NCBI GenBank assembly: GCA_030629295.1
Contig: DAOVPH010000004.1
Location: 1 to 23,083, forward strand
DNA length: 23,083 nt
DNA from: Candidatus Latescibacterota bacterium
GTDB lineage: Bacteria; Latescibacterota; MVCY01
Reading direction: 5' to 3'
Positions 7,253 to 15,105 of the stretch are shown here, piece by piece; position 1 is the stretch's first letter, and every line of letters begins with the position of its first letter. The notes beneath the pieces are model-generated. The model saw nothing but the letters and a program-made list of their open reading frames with translations, was not told the origin of the DNA and did not search any database. The position numbers and the translations under genes were made by a program.

Positions 7253-8326
7253 TTAATACACAGCCTCGTACATCGCCTCTATATTTTCCGGAGGTATCTC
7301 CTTGAACAGTACATTAGAAGGGCCGAGAACAAATCCCCCGTCCATATTGCAGTTTTCGATTAGATATCGGACTTCGGCCTTGACATCCTCGGGTGAGCCA
7401 AAGGGTAGGGTTTTTTGCAGACTCACCGCACCATGAAGGACCAACCTATCTCCATATTTCTTTTTGATCTTCACCGGGTCCATACACTCCGGCTGGATGG
7501 GATTTAAGATATCTATCCCCACCTCTATCAAATCTTCTACGATGTCCTGAACATTTCCATCGGTGTGCATGTAGAGCTTAAGGGCCGGGTTTATCCCTTT
7601 GAGTTTGGCTATCATCTTTTTGAGTCTTTCTTTGTCGAACTCTCTCCAGATCTCAGGGGACATTATCAGCCTATCCTGCATCCCGAGGTCACCGGTGATC
7701 TGTATCATATCTACTCCTGCCTCGACCAGCTTTTCGCAATAGGCGGTGGAGAACGAATATATCCTCTCGTACATCTCGTTAATCAGGTCGGCATTGACCA
7801 GGTAATCCATAAGGACATTGTGCATACCCCTTACCAGCCAGGCCGATTTGAAAGGCTGGGCCACGCCACCGGATACGATGTAGCCCTCCTCCTTGCAGTG
7901 CCTTATCTCCTCCGCCGACCCTTCAGGAACCTCTATCCATTCCTCCTGAGGGAATGGATAAACATCTAAATCCTCGACTTTCTCCACCTGTTGCAGCGGA
8001 TACCAGACCGCATCTTCCAAATAATCAGAGCCCTGGTGAATCCGGACAACCCTGCCCTCGTCAGTTAGATAAAACTCTGGATTATTCCTGTATTGAGTTG
8101 GGATCAGAGAATTTATTTTCTTCCGGTACTCCCCAGGATAACGGATATTTAAGCCAATCCCCTTCCATTTGTCTATACCCAGAACTCTCTCCGCCTCCTC
8201 AGCCGAAGAAACGCCAAGGTATTTCACAAGTTGTTCCATAGTATCCTTATTGATCCAGATATATGTGACGCACCTATCCGGCTGTTTATGAGCGAAGGTG
8301 GTGAGGATTCGCCCCCTCGAGGTCAT
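7253..8326 (-). CDS. URO-D superfamily protein, HxD variant
   Basis: A 357-residue TIM-barrel protein of the uroporphyrinogen-decarboxylase/MtaA-like superfamily. The N-terminal signature MTSRGRILTTFAHKQPDR is present, as are the mid-protein GDLGMQDRLIMSP and the late MDPVKIKKKYGDRLVLHGAV. In zinc-binding methyltransferases of this family the strand-6 motif is HxC; here it is MHTDGN with His254 and Asp256, so Asp replaces the zinc cysteine. ILNPIQPECMD follows and supplies a nearby Cys281. It could still bind metal through His/Asp/Cys or have another chemistry. The start is secure (CAGGAGG, 8 bases upstream). It follows the 8344-9444 member by 17 bases, so those two are a tight pair. It may be a methyltransferase or a decarboxylase on an unknown small molecule. 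Confidence 0.88.
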   Translation of the reverse strand: MTSRGRILTTFAHKQPDRCVTYIWINKDTMEQLVKYLGVSSAEEAERVLGIDKWKGIGLNIRYPGEYRKKINSLIPTQYRNNPEFYLTDEGRVVRIHQGSDYLEDAVWYPLQQVEKVEDLDVYPFPQEEWIEVPEGSAEEIRHCKEEGYIVSGGVAQPFKSAWLVRGMHNVLMDYLVNADLINEMYERIYSFSTAYCEKLVEAGVDMIQITGDLGMQDRLIMSPEIWREFDKERLKKMIAKLKGINPALKLYMHTDGNVQDIVEDLIEVGIDILNPIQPECMDPVKIKKKYGDRLVLHGAVSLQKTLPFGSPEDVKAEVRYLIENCNMDGGFVLGPSNVLFKEIPPENIEAMYEAVY

Positions 8327-8343
8327 ATTTAAATCCTCCTGTT

Positions 8344-9444
8344 CTATCCATTGTAGCGAAGAGCTTCGTCAAGCATAGTCAGATAATTTTCCACCGGTAC
8401 ATAACTGGGAATCGAGTTACCCGAGCCGATGGCGAATCGGCCCTCAGGAGCGCAGGCATCAATGAGGTTGTGCACATACTTTCGGAGCTCTTCAGGTTCA
8501 GCATGTGAGAGCACATGCATATCGACCCCTCCCAGGGTGGCGATGCGATCGCCGTATTGCCTGTGGAATTCCGACGCTGGGATGATCGCGTCTTCAAAGG
8601 AGTGCTTGCCGTCGATGTGGACATCCTGAATCAGGTCCTCCATAATGGCCGCGACATTCCCACAATTGTGCAGGAAATAAGGTATCCCCCGTTCGTGGGC
8701 CATCTGAGCAAAGCGACGGTGCCAGGGCAGGATGTATCTGCGGAGGGCGTCTGGACTGATCAGGGTGGCCGTGCGAAAGCCCATATCATCACCAGGAAAC
8801 AGAGCAATGAGATTTCTCAACTCAAGAAGCCTCTCGTAATAGTCCTGCATCAGGGCCCCCAGCCGCTTGGAGATAGCTTGAACAAGATCGGGGGCATCGT
8901 AAAGGGCAAAGCAGAGGCCCTCGTAAGACATTATCCAGGTCAAATGCTCTAATATACCGCCTGCGTGGGAAGCCATAATTCCCATCCCCTCTGGCAGATG
9001 AGAATCCACATATTCATAGGCGAAGAAGTCGGCCTCTTCTACCTTGGGCCAGTTATATTTCTCAAAATCATCCCAGGTCCTTATGGCCCCACGGTGCTCA
9101 TCGGCCCAGGCCCGGTCGCCTTCGGATTGCGGGGCTGTGTCTGGAGCAAGAAGATGCTGCTCCTGAAAGGGCAGGGACAGTTCAAGTCTAACGAAGTCGT
9201 ATCCCATACGATACCAGAACTCAATGAAGTTATCCCAGTATGCGGCCTGGGATTCCCTGTCGCCAGGCTCGAGCCTGACCCACTGGCGGCCTAAGAGCTC
9301 TGTGGTGATAGGCTGCATTATCACTGGGTCAACAAGATACTCGATTAAAGGTGGTCTTTCAGGCTTTTCCTGGCCCAACAGGCAGCGTATGAATCTCTGG
9401 GCATCAGGATTTGGGCTGTCTAAGGGGACACAATAATCACTCAT
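8344..9444 (-). CDS. URO-D superfamily protein, HxC type, divergent N-terminus
   Basis: A 366-residue URO-D superfamily protein. The opening lacks the common TSRER...LNH block and has instead RFIRCLLGQEKPERPPLIEY. The barrel core is typical: FPGDDMGFRTATLISPD, then the zinc-type motif LHNCGN (His259, Cys261), then HRQYGDRIATLGGVD and a C-terminal VPVENYLTMLDEAL. HxC is the pair that binds zinc in MtaA-like enzymes, so thiol or methyl transfer chemistry is plausible. The start has a poor ribosome site (ACGGAT). The ATG lies 15 bases after the stop codon of a decayed CcdA-like reading frame, so translation may once have been coupled to that gene. It is followed by another URO-D gene after 17 bases. 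Confidence 0.88.
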   Translation of the reverse strand: MSDYCVPLDSPNPDAQRFIRCLLGQEKPERPPLIEYLVDPVIMQPITTELLGRQWVRLEPGDRESQAAYWDNFIEFWYRMGYDFVRLELSLPFQEQHLLAPDTAPQSEGDRAWADEHRGAIRTWDDFEKYNWPKVEEADFFAYEYVDSHLPEGMGIMASHAGGILEHLTWIMSYEGLCFALYDAPDLVQAISKRLGALMQDYYERLLELRNLIALFPGDDMGFRTATLISPDALRRYILPWHRRFAQMAHERGIPYFLHNCGNVAAIMEDLIQDVHIDGKHSFEDAIIPASEFHRQYGDRIATLGGVDMHVLSHAEPEELRKYVHNLIDACAPEGRFAIGSGNSIPSYVPVENYLTMLDEALRYNG

Positions 9445-9459
9445 ATCCGTTTATCTGCT

Positions 9460-9573
9460 CTAATGTTTTAAAAGCGCACCGACGTTGGATAAGATTTCCA
9501 GGCCGAAAAGGATGAAGATCACCCCGTAGATCACTCTGAGCATCTTGAGGCATCTTAGGAACTTAGATATCCT
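9460..9573 (-). pseudogene. Decayed C-terminal tail of a CcdA/DsbD-like membrane protein
   Basis: In this intergenic space, 37 codons followed by a TAG read as RISKFLRCLK, then MLRVIYGVIFILFGLEIL, then SNVGALLKH. The end of the intact CcdA-like protein at 11020-11682 reads GFRVICGIILILFGLEIL. Over about 31 aligned residues roughly 18 are identical, and the DNA also aligns without gaps over about 80 bases (compare 9489-9573 with 11043-11127). Upstream the frame is closed by a TGA at 9574-9576 and the following gene begins soon after. Only the tail of a former second copy therefore remains. It sat directly before the 8344-9444 URO-D gene, 15 bases from its ATG. The rest of the gap (to 9633) shows no gene. 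Confidence 0.8.
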
Positions 9574-9633
9574 TCAGTAAAAATCTGACTTCTTACAAGT
9601 GTATCCAAATTGGTGTCTTAGCACCGATTTTGC

Positions 9634-10782
9634 TCAATATTCTCTTAATTCCTCGAACGTTTTCCACATAGCCAGGATGTTCTCTGGCGGAACATCGTCC
9701 TGAATGTTATGAACAGCGCCAAAGATAAAACCTCCTCCCGGAGCCAGGTGTTCTATCCTTTCCTTAACCTGCTTTTTAACCTCCTCTAGACTGCCCTTCG
9801 GTAGAGTTCCCTGAGTATCTATGCCTCCACCCCAAAAGGATATCTCTCTGCCGAATTCCTTTTTTACCTTCACAACATTCATGTCTTTAGCGGTTGTCTG
9901 GACCGGGTTTAATACATCCACTCCTATTTCTATGAAATCTGGAATCAAATCATGAATCGCGCCGTCAGAATGGAAGAAGACATAAAAGGGTTGGGGGAAA
10001 ATTTCTTTTTGGGCTTTGAATAGCTCGTTGTGTCTGGGTTTTATAAATCTACGATACATCTCCGGAGAGATTAACGGACTCTCCTGACCGGCTACATCAT
10101 CGCCCTCTCTTACGAATTGTATATAGCCTCCCAATTTCTCCGCGGCTATCTTATAGAATTCAATCTTTAGCTCAACGAATTTATCCATAAGTTTACAGGC
10201 AAGTTGAGGATTTATAGCTAAGTCGGAATAGAACTGCTCATATCCTCTTATTCGGCAGCCCATCTCGAAAATGCCCGCGCACAAACTCTCCAAGATGATT
10301 GCATATCCCTGCTGATAGAATTTTTGTGCTTCCTTTTCCAGGCCGCTCAGAAGATTAGGACTGGCAGCATCAGGCCAGGGGAAGTTATCAATATCCCTCT
10401 CAGTGATATCGCCTGATAAGGGACTCTCTGCCAGATCGAAATAAAACCCCCCATGCTTGGGCATTTTCCAGGTTATTCCCCACTCATCAGTAAATAGCTC
10501 GAAATCCTGGTACTCTTTTAGGGGAGGATTTTTTCTCACCAAATTGGGCATCAGTCCGCGAGTGTCAACTTCCAGTCTATTGAGGATATTTTCATCCATC
10601 AGTGCAAGCTGCTGAACAGTATCGAAAAGCTTGACCTCCTTTATTTCTTCCCCTAAATACCTTGCCAAATTTATGTAAGTTTTCTTGGTTATTCCTGTAA
10701 CATTTGAGCTTCCCAGGTCTAAAGGAATTCTGTCCGGTTCTTTATGTTCTAAGGCTTTTAAAACTCGCTCTCTGGAGTTCAT
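9634..10782 (-). CDS. URO-D superfamily protein, HxD variant
   Basis: A 382-residue URO-D superfamily protein. It starts MNSRERVLKALEHKEPDR, the standard opening, followed by LDLGSSNVTGITK. The core contains FVREGDDVAGQESPLISPEMYRR. The strand-6 motif is FFHSDGA with His271 and Asp273, so Asp replaces the zinc cysteine. NPVQTTAKDM and FWGGGIDTQGTLPKGS follow, and the end has HNIQDDVPPENI. It is most similar within the window to the 16206-17471 protein, which keeps HSCG, so the two are recent paralogues that differ at the key residue. Start choice: the ATG at 10782 has AAGGGA 10 bases upstream and begins the family N-terminus. An in-frame upstream start would run into a dispersed repeat. A TATAAT at 10814-10819 may be its promoter. 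Confidence 0.88.
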   Translation of the reverse strand: MNSRERVLKALEHKEPDRIPLDLGSSNVTGITKKTYINLARYLGEEIKEVKLFDTVQQLALMDENILNRLEVDTRGLMPNLVRKNPPLKEYQDFELFTDEWGITWKMPKHGGFYFDLAESPLSGDITERDIDNFPWPDAASPNLLSGLEKEAQKFYQQGYAIILESLCAGIFEMGCRIRGYEQFYSDLAINPQLACKLMDKFVELKIEFYKIAAEKLGGYIQFVREGDDVAGQESPLISPEMYRRFIKPRHNELFKAQKEIFPQPFYVFFHSDGAIHDLIPDFIEIGVDVLNPVQTTAKDMNVVKVKKEFGREISFWGGGIDTQGTLPKGSLEEVKKQVKERIEHLAPGGGFIFGAVHNIQDDVPPENILAMWKTFEELREY

Positions 10783-10813
10783 TTTCTTTTCATCCCTTAT
10801 TTTGTGCCTCCGT

Positions 10814-10819
10814 ATTATA
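10814..10819 (-). promoter_or_regulatory. Possible -10 element before the 9634-10782 gene
   Basis: Read on the minus strand this is a perfect TATAAT, about 32 bases before the ATG at 10782. No convincing -35 hexamer lies 16-18 bases upstream, where the tail of a palindromic repeat is found. It may be a weak promoter created at the edge of the repeat, or chance. Confidence 0.35.
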
Positions 10820-10825
10820 GGTGAC

Positions 10826-10870
10826 AAGAATCTTCAGATTCTTCGGTCGCTTCGCTCTCTCAGAATGACA
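10826..10870. repeat. Partial dispersed-type repeat (TGTCATTCTGAG family)
   Basis: On the minus strand this reads TGTCATTCTGAGAGAGCGAA, then GCGACCGAAGAATCT, followed by a short perfect hairpin (AAGAATCT/AGATTCTT with a two-base loop, 10826-10843). This resembles the very common TGTCATTCTGAG...GAAGAATCT dispersed bacterial element, here with only one long arm. It lies in the 237-base gap between the CcdA-like gene and the next URO-D gene. Confidence 0.65.
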
Positions 10871-10938
10871 ACCGTAAAATGTGACATATTCTGTTTTACA
10901 GGACAGTAGTTGATGCAGATGGTTTCAGAGAAAACGGG

Positions 10939-10985
10939 CACAAAGCCCTACACTACGAAAGAAGGACGTAGTGTAACCCTTTGTG
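10939..10985. terminator. Long hairpin downstream of the CcdA-like gene (terminator or repeat)
   Basis: Arms CACAAAG and TACACTACG on the left pair with CGTAGTGTA and CTTTGTG on the right, with a three-base mismatch between the two helices and a nine-base loop. On the minus strand the hairpin begins about 35 bases after the stop of the CcdA-like gene and is followed within a few bases by TTTTC. It could end that transcript. The TACACTACG arms also look like a dispersed repeat, so the terminator reading is uncertain. Confidence 0.5.
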
Positions 10986-11019
10986 GGGTTGGATTTTAGT
11001 GAAATAGCACCAATGGTCA

Positions 11020-11682
11020 CTAAAGCCAATGCCACAAATTATACAAGATTTCAAGGCCAAAGAGAATAAGAATTATACCACAAATCACCCTGAAACCCTT
11101 GAGAAGTCTGCCAGATCTAAATATCTTTTGGGGCAGAAGGCCAGCCAATGTCCCCAATATCATTACTGGAACAATAGTACCTATACCAAAACAGAGGGCA
11201 TAGGTGATTCCGTAAAACACATTCGTTGCCGTGCAAGCGATATAGGGGAGAATAGCTACCAGAGGTGCGCAGGGCGAGATACCGATCAGGAAGCCTAAGA
11301 TCAGCATACTCTCAGCGCCTTTATCTACCAACCGTTTTCTCAAAATCTCATAGGTCGGCACCTTAAATCCTTTGCCTAAAGCGATAAACACGCCTGTGAC
11401 TATGACAAAAATTGCTACGGCTAAGTAGAGATAGCCCGACCTATGGGGAGGGAAGAGGCGATTTATAAAGGCAAAGGCCACCGTTGCCAGTGCTCCCAAG
11501 ATGGCCAAGGAGAGGAGCCGGCCCAAGGAGAACATCACGCTTATTTCCAGACCCCCTCGCCAGCTCTTCTTTGTGGCCGCAATATAAGGCAAAAGCACAG
11601 GCCCCCAAAGGGCAAGACAGGGCCCCCAGCCCATGCCTACACCTGCGCCCAACAATTTCAATGCCTCAGTCCCTGCATTCAC
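11020..11682 (-). CDS. CcdA/DsbD-like (TauE/SafE-type) thiol-electron membrane protein
   Basis: A 220-residue membrane protein with about six spans. It shows the pseudo-twofold repeat of the CcdA/DsbD-beta group: GWGPCLALWGPVLLPYIAA near residues 18-37 and GISPCAPLVAILPYIA near 134-149. This places one cysteine in each repeat (Cys22, Cys138), each preceded by proline. In CcdA-type proteins this pair carries reducing power across the membrane from cytoplasmic thioredoxin. It may be labelled a sulfite-exporter-like protein by automatic methods, but the PC motifs favour thiol transfer. The start is GTG at 11680-11682 with GAGGT 9 bases upstream. It lies 11 bases after the lipoprotein MBL-fold gene, so the two form a tight pair. 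A decayed second copy of its tail is at 9460-9573. Confidence 0.85.
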   Translation of the reverse strand: MNAGTEALKLLGAGVGMGWGPCLALWGPVLLPYIAATKKSWRGGLEISVMFSLGRLLSLAILGALATVAFAFINRLFPPHRSGYLYLAVAIFVIVTGVFIALGKGFKVPTYEILRKRLVDKGAESMLILGFLIGISPCAPLVAILPYIACTATNVFYGITYALCFGIGTIVPVMILGTLAGLLPQKIFRSGRLLKGFRVICGIILILFGLEILYNLWHWL

Positions 11683-11693
11683 TCACGGATACC

Positions 11694-12590
11694 TCACTTT
11701 TCCTGACGGGCATCTATCTCCAACCTTTTACCCACGCCCACCCGGATGAAATTCTCTCCGTAGGCTTTCTCGAAGATAGTTCGGGCCAGATCACCAGAGC
11801 AGTGGCAAGGAGCCACCATCTCAACCCCCTCTTTCTTAACCCCATTTACAATGCCCTTTATCTGAAGAGGATTCATCCAGCAGAGGTGAAAACCACCCAA
11901 GACTAAGTAGACATCGTCTTTCAGGAGTTTCTTGGCCTCTTGAACCACATTTACAACGCCAGGATGCGCACAGCCCGTGATTACGACCAACCCCTTAGTT
12001 GTTTTGACCACTAAAGACTGCTCTTTTATCCAGGTGCCGAGTTCTCCGGTAGAGTAAGTATTCTCACATATCTTCACCGGGTCGTGGACTTCCACCAGGT
12101 CAGCCCCTGAGTCCCTCACTATGTTCTTGATACTTTTGGGAAGAGCTTTGGGGAGATAAACAGTGAGGTGATGGTTTTGCTCTAAGAAGCCGGCCAGTCC
12201 ACCCAGATGGTCGTAATGGATGTGGGAGATGACAATCACCTCTACATCCTGAGAGTCAAGTTCCAGCTTACGCATATTGGAGAGAAGCATTTCACTGCTG
12301 CCGCCGGTGTCAAACAGGATAGTCTTCTCCAGTCCCTCCACCAGACAAGAGAAGCCCCAGGCAGTTTCCAGACGTTCGTCGTATTCGTTGTTATCGTAAA
12401 TGATGGTGAGCGTCATCTTTTCAGCCGGCCTCAGAGGCGTAAGGGAGGGACTCCTTTGCTCGCCAGTTGTCTCTAATTCAACCCTAGTTGGGACAGCCTC
12501 CTTCTCTGTCGAAGTACATCCGATGGCCGAAAAGCAGGTCAAAATAGACAGCATCGCTATGGCCAGCCGAACTGAGCAGCGATGAGCCAT
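11694..12590 (-). CDS. Lipoprotein MBL-fold hydrolase, paralogue of the 4349-4996 protein
   Basis: A 298-residue protein with a lipoprotein signal: a basic start (MAHRCSVRLA), a hydrophobic core and lipobox SAIGC with Cys25. A Thr/Pro/Glu-rich linker follows to about residue 57. The catalytic domain has FDTGG, SHIHYDHLGG (His113, His115, Asp117, His118), TGCAHPG, GGFHLC and PCHCSGD, the same motif set as the cytosolic paralogue. The enzyme therefore probably works on the outer face of the membrane. ATG at 12588-12590 is chosen because AAGGAGG lies 8 bases upstream; a GTG further up is part of that site. It is followed after 11 bases by the CcdA-like gene and preceded after 41 bases by a URO-D gene. 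Substrate unknown; an exported member of a pterin-type MBL subgroup is unusual. Confidence 0.85.
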   Translation of the reverse strand: MAHRCSVRLAIAMLSILTCFSAIGCTSTEKEAVPTRVELETTGEQRSPSLTPLRPAEKMTLTIIYDNNEYDERLETAWGFSCLVEGLEKTILFDTGGSSEMLLSNMRKLELDSQDVEVIVISHIHYDHLGGLAGFLEQNHHLTVYLPKALPKSIKNIVRDSGADLVEVHDPVKICENTYSTGELGTWIKEQSLVVKTTKGLVVITGCAHPGVVNVVQEAKKLLKDDVYLVLGGFHLCWMNPLQIKGIVNGVKKEGVEMVAPCHCSGDLARTIFEKAYGENFIRVGVGKRLEIDARQEK

Positions 12591-12631
12591 ACAAATCACC
12601 TCCTTATGCAGATACTGCCGAGATTTTAAAC

Positions 12632-13810
12632 CTAAATCGGATACCCCCTCATCTTTTTCCAGGCATCAATCATAGTCATTACATTATCCCAGGTATGTTC
12701 TGAGGTATCCCTGACATTGTCCACTGGGGAGAGTATTAATCCCCCTCCAGGCCCTAATACATTGATAGCCCTGTAAACTGCCTGCTCTACATCCCCTTTG
12801 TTGCCGTTTTCGATGGTAAGAAATCCATTAACTCCACCCCAGAGACAGATTTTCCCACCTAACTTCTGCTTAAGTAGTCCGAGATCAGTTCCTTTGCCTT
12901 GCAAAGGGTCTACACCTATGAGCACATCTATGCCTAACTTAAGGAAATCGTCCAACAGAGGCATCACCCCGGAGGTCATAATATACCCAAACTTGGCCCC
13001 AGCCCGGTGGGTCAATTCTATTTCCTTCTCAAGTACGGGTACCATAAACTTACGGTAAAGGGAAGGCGACCAGAGATCGGTGCCTTCGTACCACGCCCGT
13101 TTGATCAGCAAATCCACGCCCTCATCCAAATAGATCTCCATCCGTTTAAGATTCCACTCAGAGATAATTCGTACCAGTTCTTCTATAACTTCTGGCTGAT
13201 CCACAGCCAGCAGGACGGCCTCTTTCATCCCACAAAGCCACATTACTGCGTCCATACCCATACAGCCGGGATCCATTCCGGTTTGCCAGCCGGCAGATAC
13301 CAGTAACCCCTTGTTGGAGGCAAATTCCTTCAGCTTAGCCGATTTCTGGCGAAACTCCTTGATATCCTCAGATGTGGGTTCAGCAAACAGGAATCTGACA
13401 CTCTCTAAATCCTCTTTGCCGGTTACCAGGAATTTCTCCGAACGGGGGATCAGAAAATCGTCGAACAGGGGCACATTGTCGCCGTAAGGCCAGTCTTCGG
13501 TTTTTCTCACCACTGCGGTGAGCGTACCGGAGGGAGTATTGTATTGTTTGTGAAGCAGGGGATATCCGTGCCCCACAGGCTTCTCTTTCCATTCCTTCAC
13601 TTCCACCTCGGGGTGGAGACGGATAGGAAACTCAGGGAGTTCCACCTTAGCATCCAGTCCTAATTCCAACTGACGCTCCACGAGTTCCAACCGATCTTTA
13701 CATCTTTCTCTGAAAGCTGTGAAAATCATAAAACTGCAAGGCACATAGTCACTTTCCTGGCTCTCCAGCGCCGCTAACATCCTTTCCCGGGAGGTAAAGC
13801 TTTGCCTCAT
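12632..13810 (-). CDS. URO-D superfamily protein lacking the HxC motif
   Basis: A 392-residue member with the recognisable opening FTSRERMLAALESQESDYVP and late LGGKICLWGGVNG, GGGLILSPVDNV. At strand 6, where relatives have HSCG or HSDG, it reads YIMTSGVM (Met278-Thr279-Ser280). Both expected metal ligands are therefore missing, and the following NPVQ-type block is changed to GVDPLQGKGTDL. The gene is otherwise intact, with good family length, so this looks like a changed function rather than decay. The ATG at 13808-13810 has AAGGAG 5 bases upstream; a GTG two codons earlier lies within that site. It lies 41 bases before the lipoprotein MBL-fold gene, with which it probably forms an operon. 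Possible roles are a non-metal methyl or acid lyase, or a binding protein. Confidence 0.85.
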   Translation of the reverse strand: MRQSFTSRERMLAALESQESDYVPCSFMIFTAFRERCKDRLELVERQLELGLDAKVELPEFPIRLHPEVEVKEWKEKPVGHGYPLLHKQYNTPSGTLTAVVRKTEDWPYGDNVPLFDDFLIPRSEKFLVTGKEDLESVRFLFAEPTSEDIKEFRQKSAKLKEFASNKGLLVSAGWQTGMDPGCMGMDAVMWLCGMKEAVLLAVDQPEVIEELVRIISEWNLKRMEIYLDEGVDLLIKRAWYEGTDLWSPSLYRKFMVPVLEKEIELTHRAGAKFGYIMTSGVMPLLDDFLKLGIDVLIGVDPLQGKGTDLGLLKQKLGGKICLWGGVNGFLTIENGNKGDVEQAVYRAINVLGPGGGLILSPVDNVRDTSEHTWDNVMTMIDAWKKMRGYPI

Positions 13811-13834
13811 ATTCACTCCTTCCCAAATTCAGAA

Positions 13835-13910
13835 AACCATGGAGACACCGAGGGAAAATACTTTTGTATACCCGGATTTTCCTTTATGCCTTCTGCGTGT
13901 CTCCCTGGTT
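13835..13910. repeat. Imperfect inverted repeat (CCATGGAGACACCGAG type)
   Basis: AACCATGGAGACACCGAGGG on the left matches, in reverse complement and with several mismatches, the CCTTCTGCGTGTCTCCCTGG end on the right, with an AT-rich middle. Sequences of the form GGAGACACAGAG are common dispersed repeats in bacterial genomes. It fills most of the 116-base gap between the aldo/keto reductase and the next URO-D gene. Confidence 0.6.
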
Positions 13911-13926
13911 AGTTGAAAGATGACTT

Positions 13927-15069
13927 CTAAGTGCCCAAAGCTCGATCTACTTCTTTTAACTGTTCAATGATAGGAATATTCTGAGGGCACTTGCTCTCGC
14001 ACTCACCGCATTCCACGCAGGCAGCCGCCCATGCCGGCTGGATCTCTCCCTGGGGATTCTTCCTTTGGCCCAGTTGAGCATATCTCTGCTGTGCATATTC
14101 GGTCAAGCCATAGATGCGGTGATAGTTCATCAGCCGGAAGTTTTCCGGGATGTCCACACCATTGGGGCAGGGCATGCAGTAGCCACAGCCAGTACAATAG
14201 AGTTCGGCTAAGCGTTCGTTTTCGTCAAGTGCTGCCTTGATCTGGGCCAATTCTCTTTCGCTCAGGGGCTCCTCACGAGAGGTGGTAGCCACGTTTTCCT
14301 CCACTTGTCTTGATTCGCTCATTCCTGACAGTGCCACATTAACATTAGGATTAGATAGCACAAAACGCAGGGCGATCTCCGGGGTACTTTTGACGCCCCC
14401 AGGGACCATTTGCTGTATCTCCGGTGAGGACATCCCCAGGCGTCCGCCTCCCACCGGCCCCATAATCGCCACCCCCATACCCTTGTTATGGGCATAGGCG
14501 ATGACCTCCTCATTGCTCCGGTCGAGCAGGTTGTATTGAACCAGCAGCCCGGAGAACTCCCCGGTGTCAATCAATTTCTTGGTATTCTCCGGTTTGTCAT
14601 GGCAGGAAAAACAGAGGTAATGGATTAGCCCCTGATCAAGTGCTCGATGCGCTGCCTCCAGTGCCCCGCCTGGGACAGCAACCCACTTCTGGAAGCGATC
14701 CCAGGCCAAGTTGTGAAAGTGCATGAAATCTATCCACTCAGAATCCAGACGTTCAAGGCAAGTCTCCAACATCCTCCACCAGGCATCCGCCTCGCCCTGC
14801 TCCTCCTTATCCACAGGGGCTTTGGTGGCCAAATAGAGCTTCTTTCGATCATAACTCTTAATTGCTTTAGCCACTGCTATTTCGCTGGTGCCATTTAAAT
14901 AACCCCAGGCGCTGTCAATGTAGTTGATTCCCAGATCAAGGCCCCGGCGGAGCAGTGGGACCGATTTCTCGTAGTCACAGGTGCCATCTTCCTTGGAAGG
15001 CAGACGCATAGCCCCAAAACCCAAGGTCGAAACCCTGATCCCTGTATTTCCATACGGTCGATACTGCAT
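13927..15069 (-). CDS. Aldo/keto reductase with C-terminal 4Fe-4S ferredoxin domain
   Basis: A 380-residue cytoplasmic oxidoreductase. Residues 1 to about 280 are an aldo/keto reductase barrel with the tetrad Asp52, Tyr57 (DSAWGY), Lys83 and His119, and a typical opening YGNTGIRVSTLGFGAMR. The C-terminal part carries two cysteine clusters, CTGCGYCMPCPNG (Cys292, 295, 298, 301) and CVECGECESKCPQN (Cys351, 354, 357, 361), enough for 4Fe-4S centres. This arrangement is common in anaerobes and suggests electron exchange with ferredoxin besides NAD(P)H. The substrate is probably a carbonyl or sugar but cannot be named. AGGAGG lies about 8 bases upstream of the ATG. It is embedded in the URO-D array, 36 bases after one member and 116 before another. 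Confidence 0.92.
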   Translation of the reverse strand: MQYRPYGNTGIRVSTLGFGAMRLPSKEDGTCDYEKSVPLLRRGLDLGINYIDSAWGYLNGTSEIAVAKAIKSYDRKKLYLATKAPVDKEEQGEADAWWRMLETCLERLDSEWIDFMHFHNLAWDRFQKWVAVPGGALEAAHRALDQGLIHYLCFSCHDKPENTKKLIDTGEFSGLLVQYNLLDRSNEEVIAYAHNKGMGVAIMGPVGGGRLGMSSPEIQQMVPGGVKSTPEIALRFVLSNPNVNVALSGMSESRQVEENVATTSREEPLSERELAQIKAALDENERLAELYCTGCGYCMPCPNGVDIPENFRLMNYHRIYGLTEYAQQRYAQLGQRKNPQGEIQPAWAAACVECGECESKCPQNIPIIEQLKEVDRALGT

Positions 15070-15105
15070 ACTTAGTGCCTCCTAAATGTTCACTGCGAAG
15101 TGGGG

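Noticed and set aside
11020..11682. Sulfite exporter function
   Set aside because: The paired Pro-Cys motifs in both repeats fit CcdA/DsbD thiol transfer better than TauE-type export.
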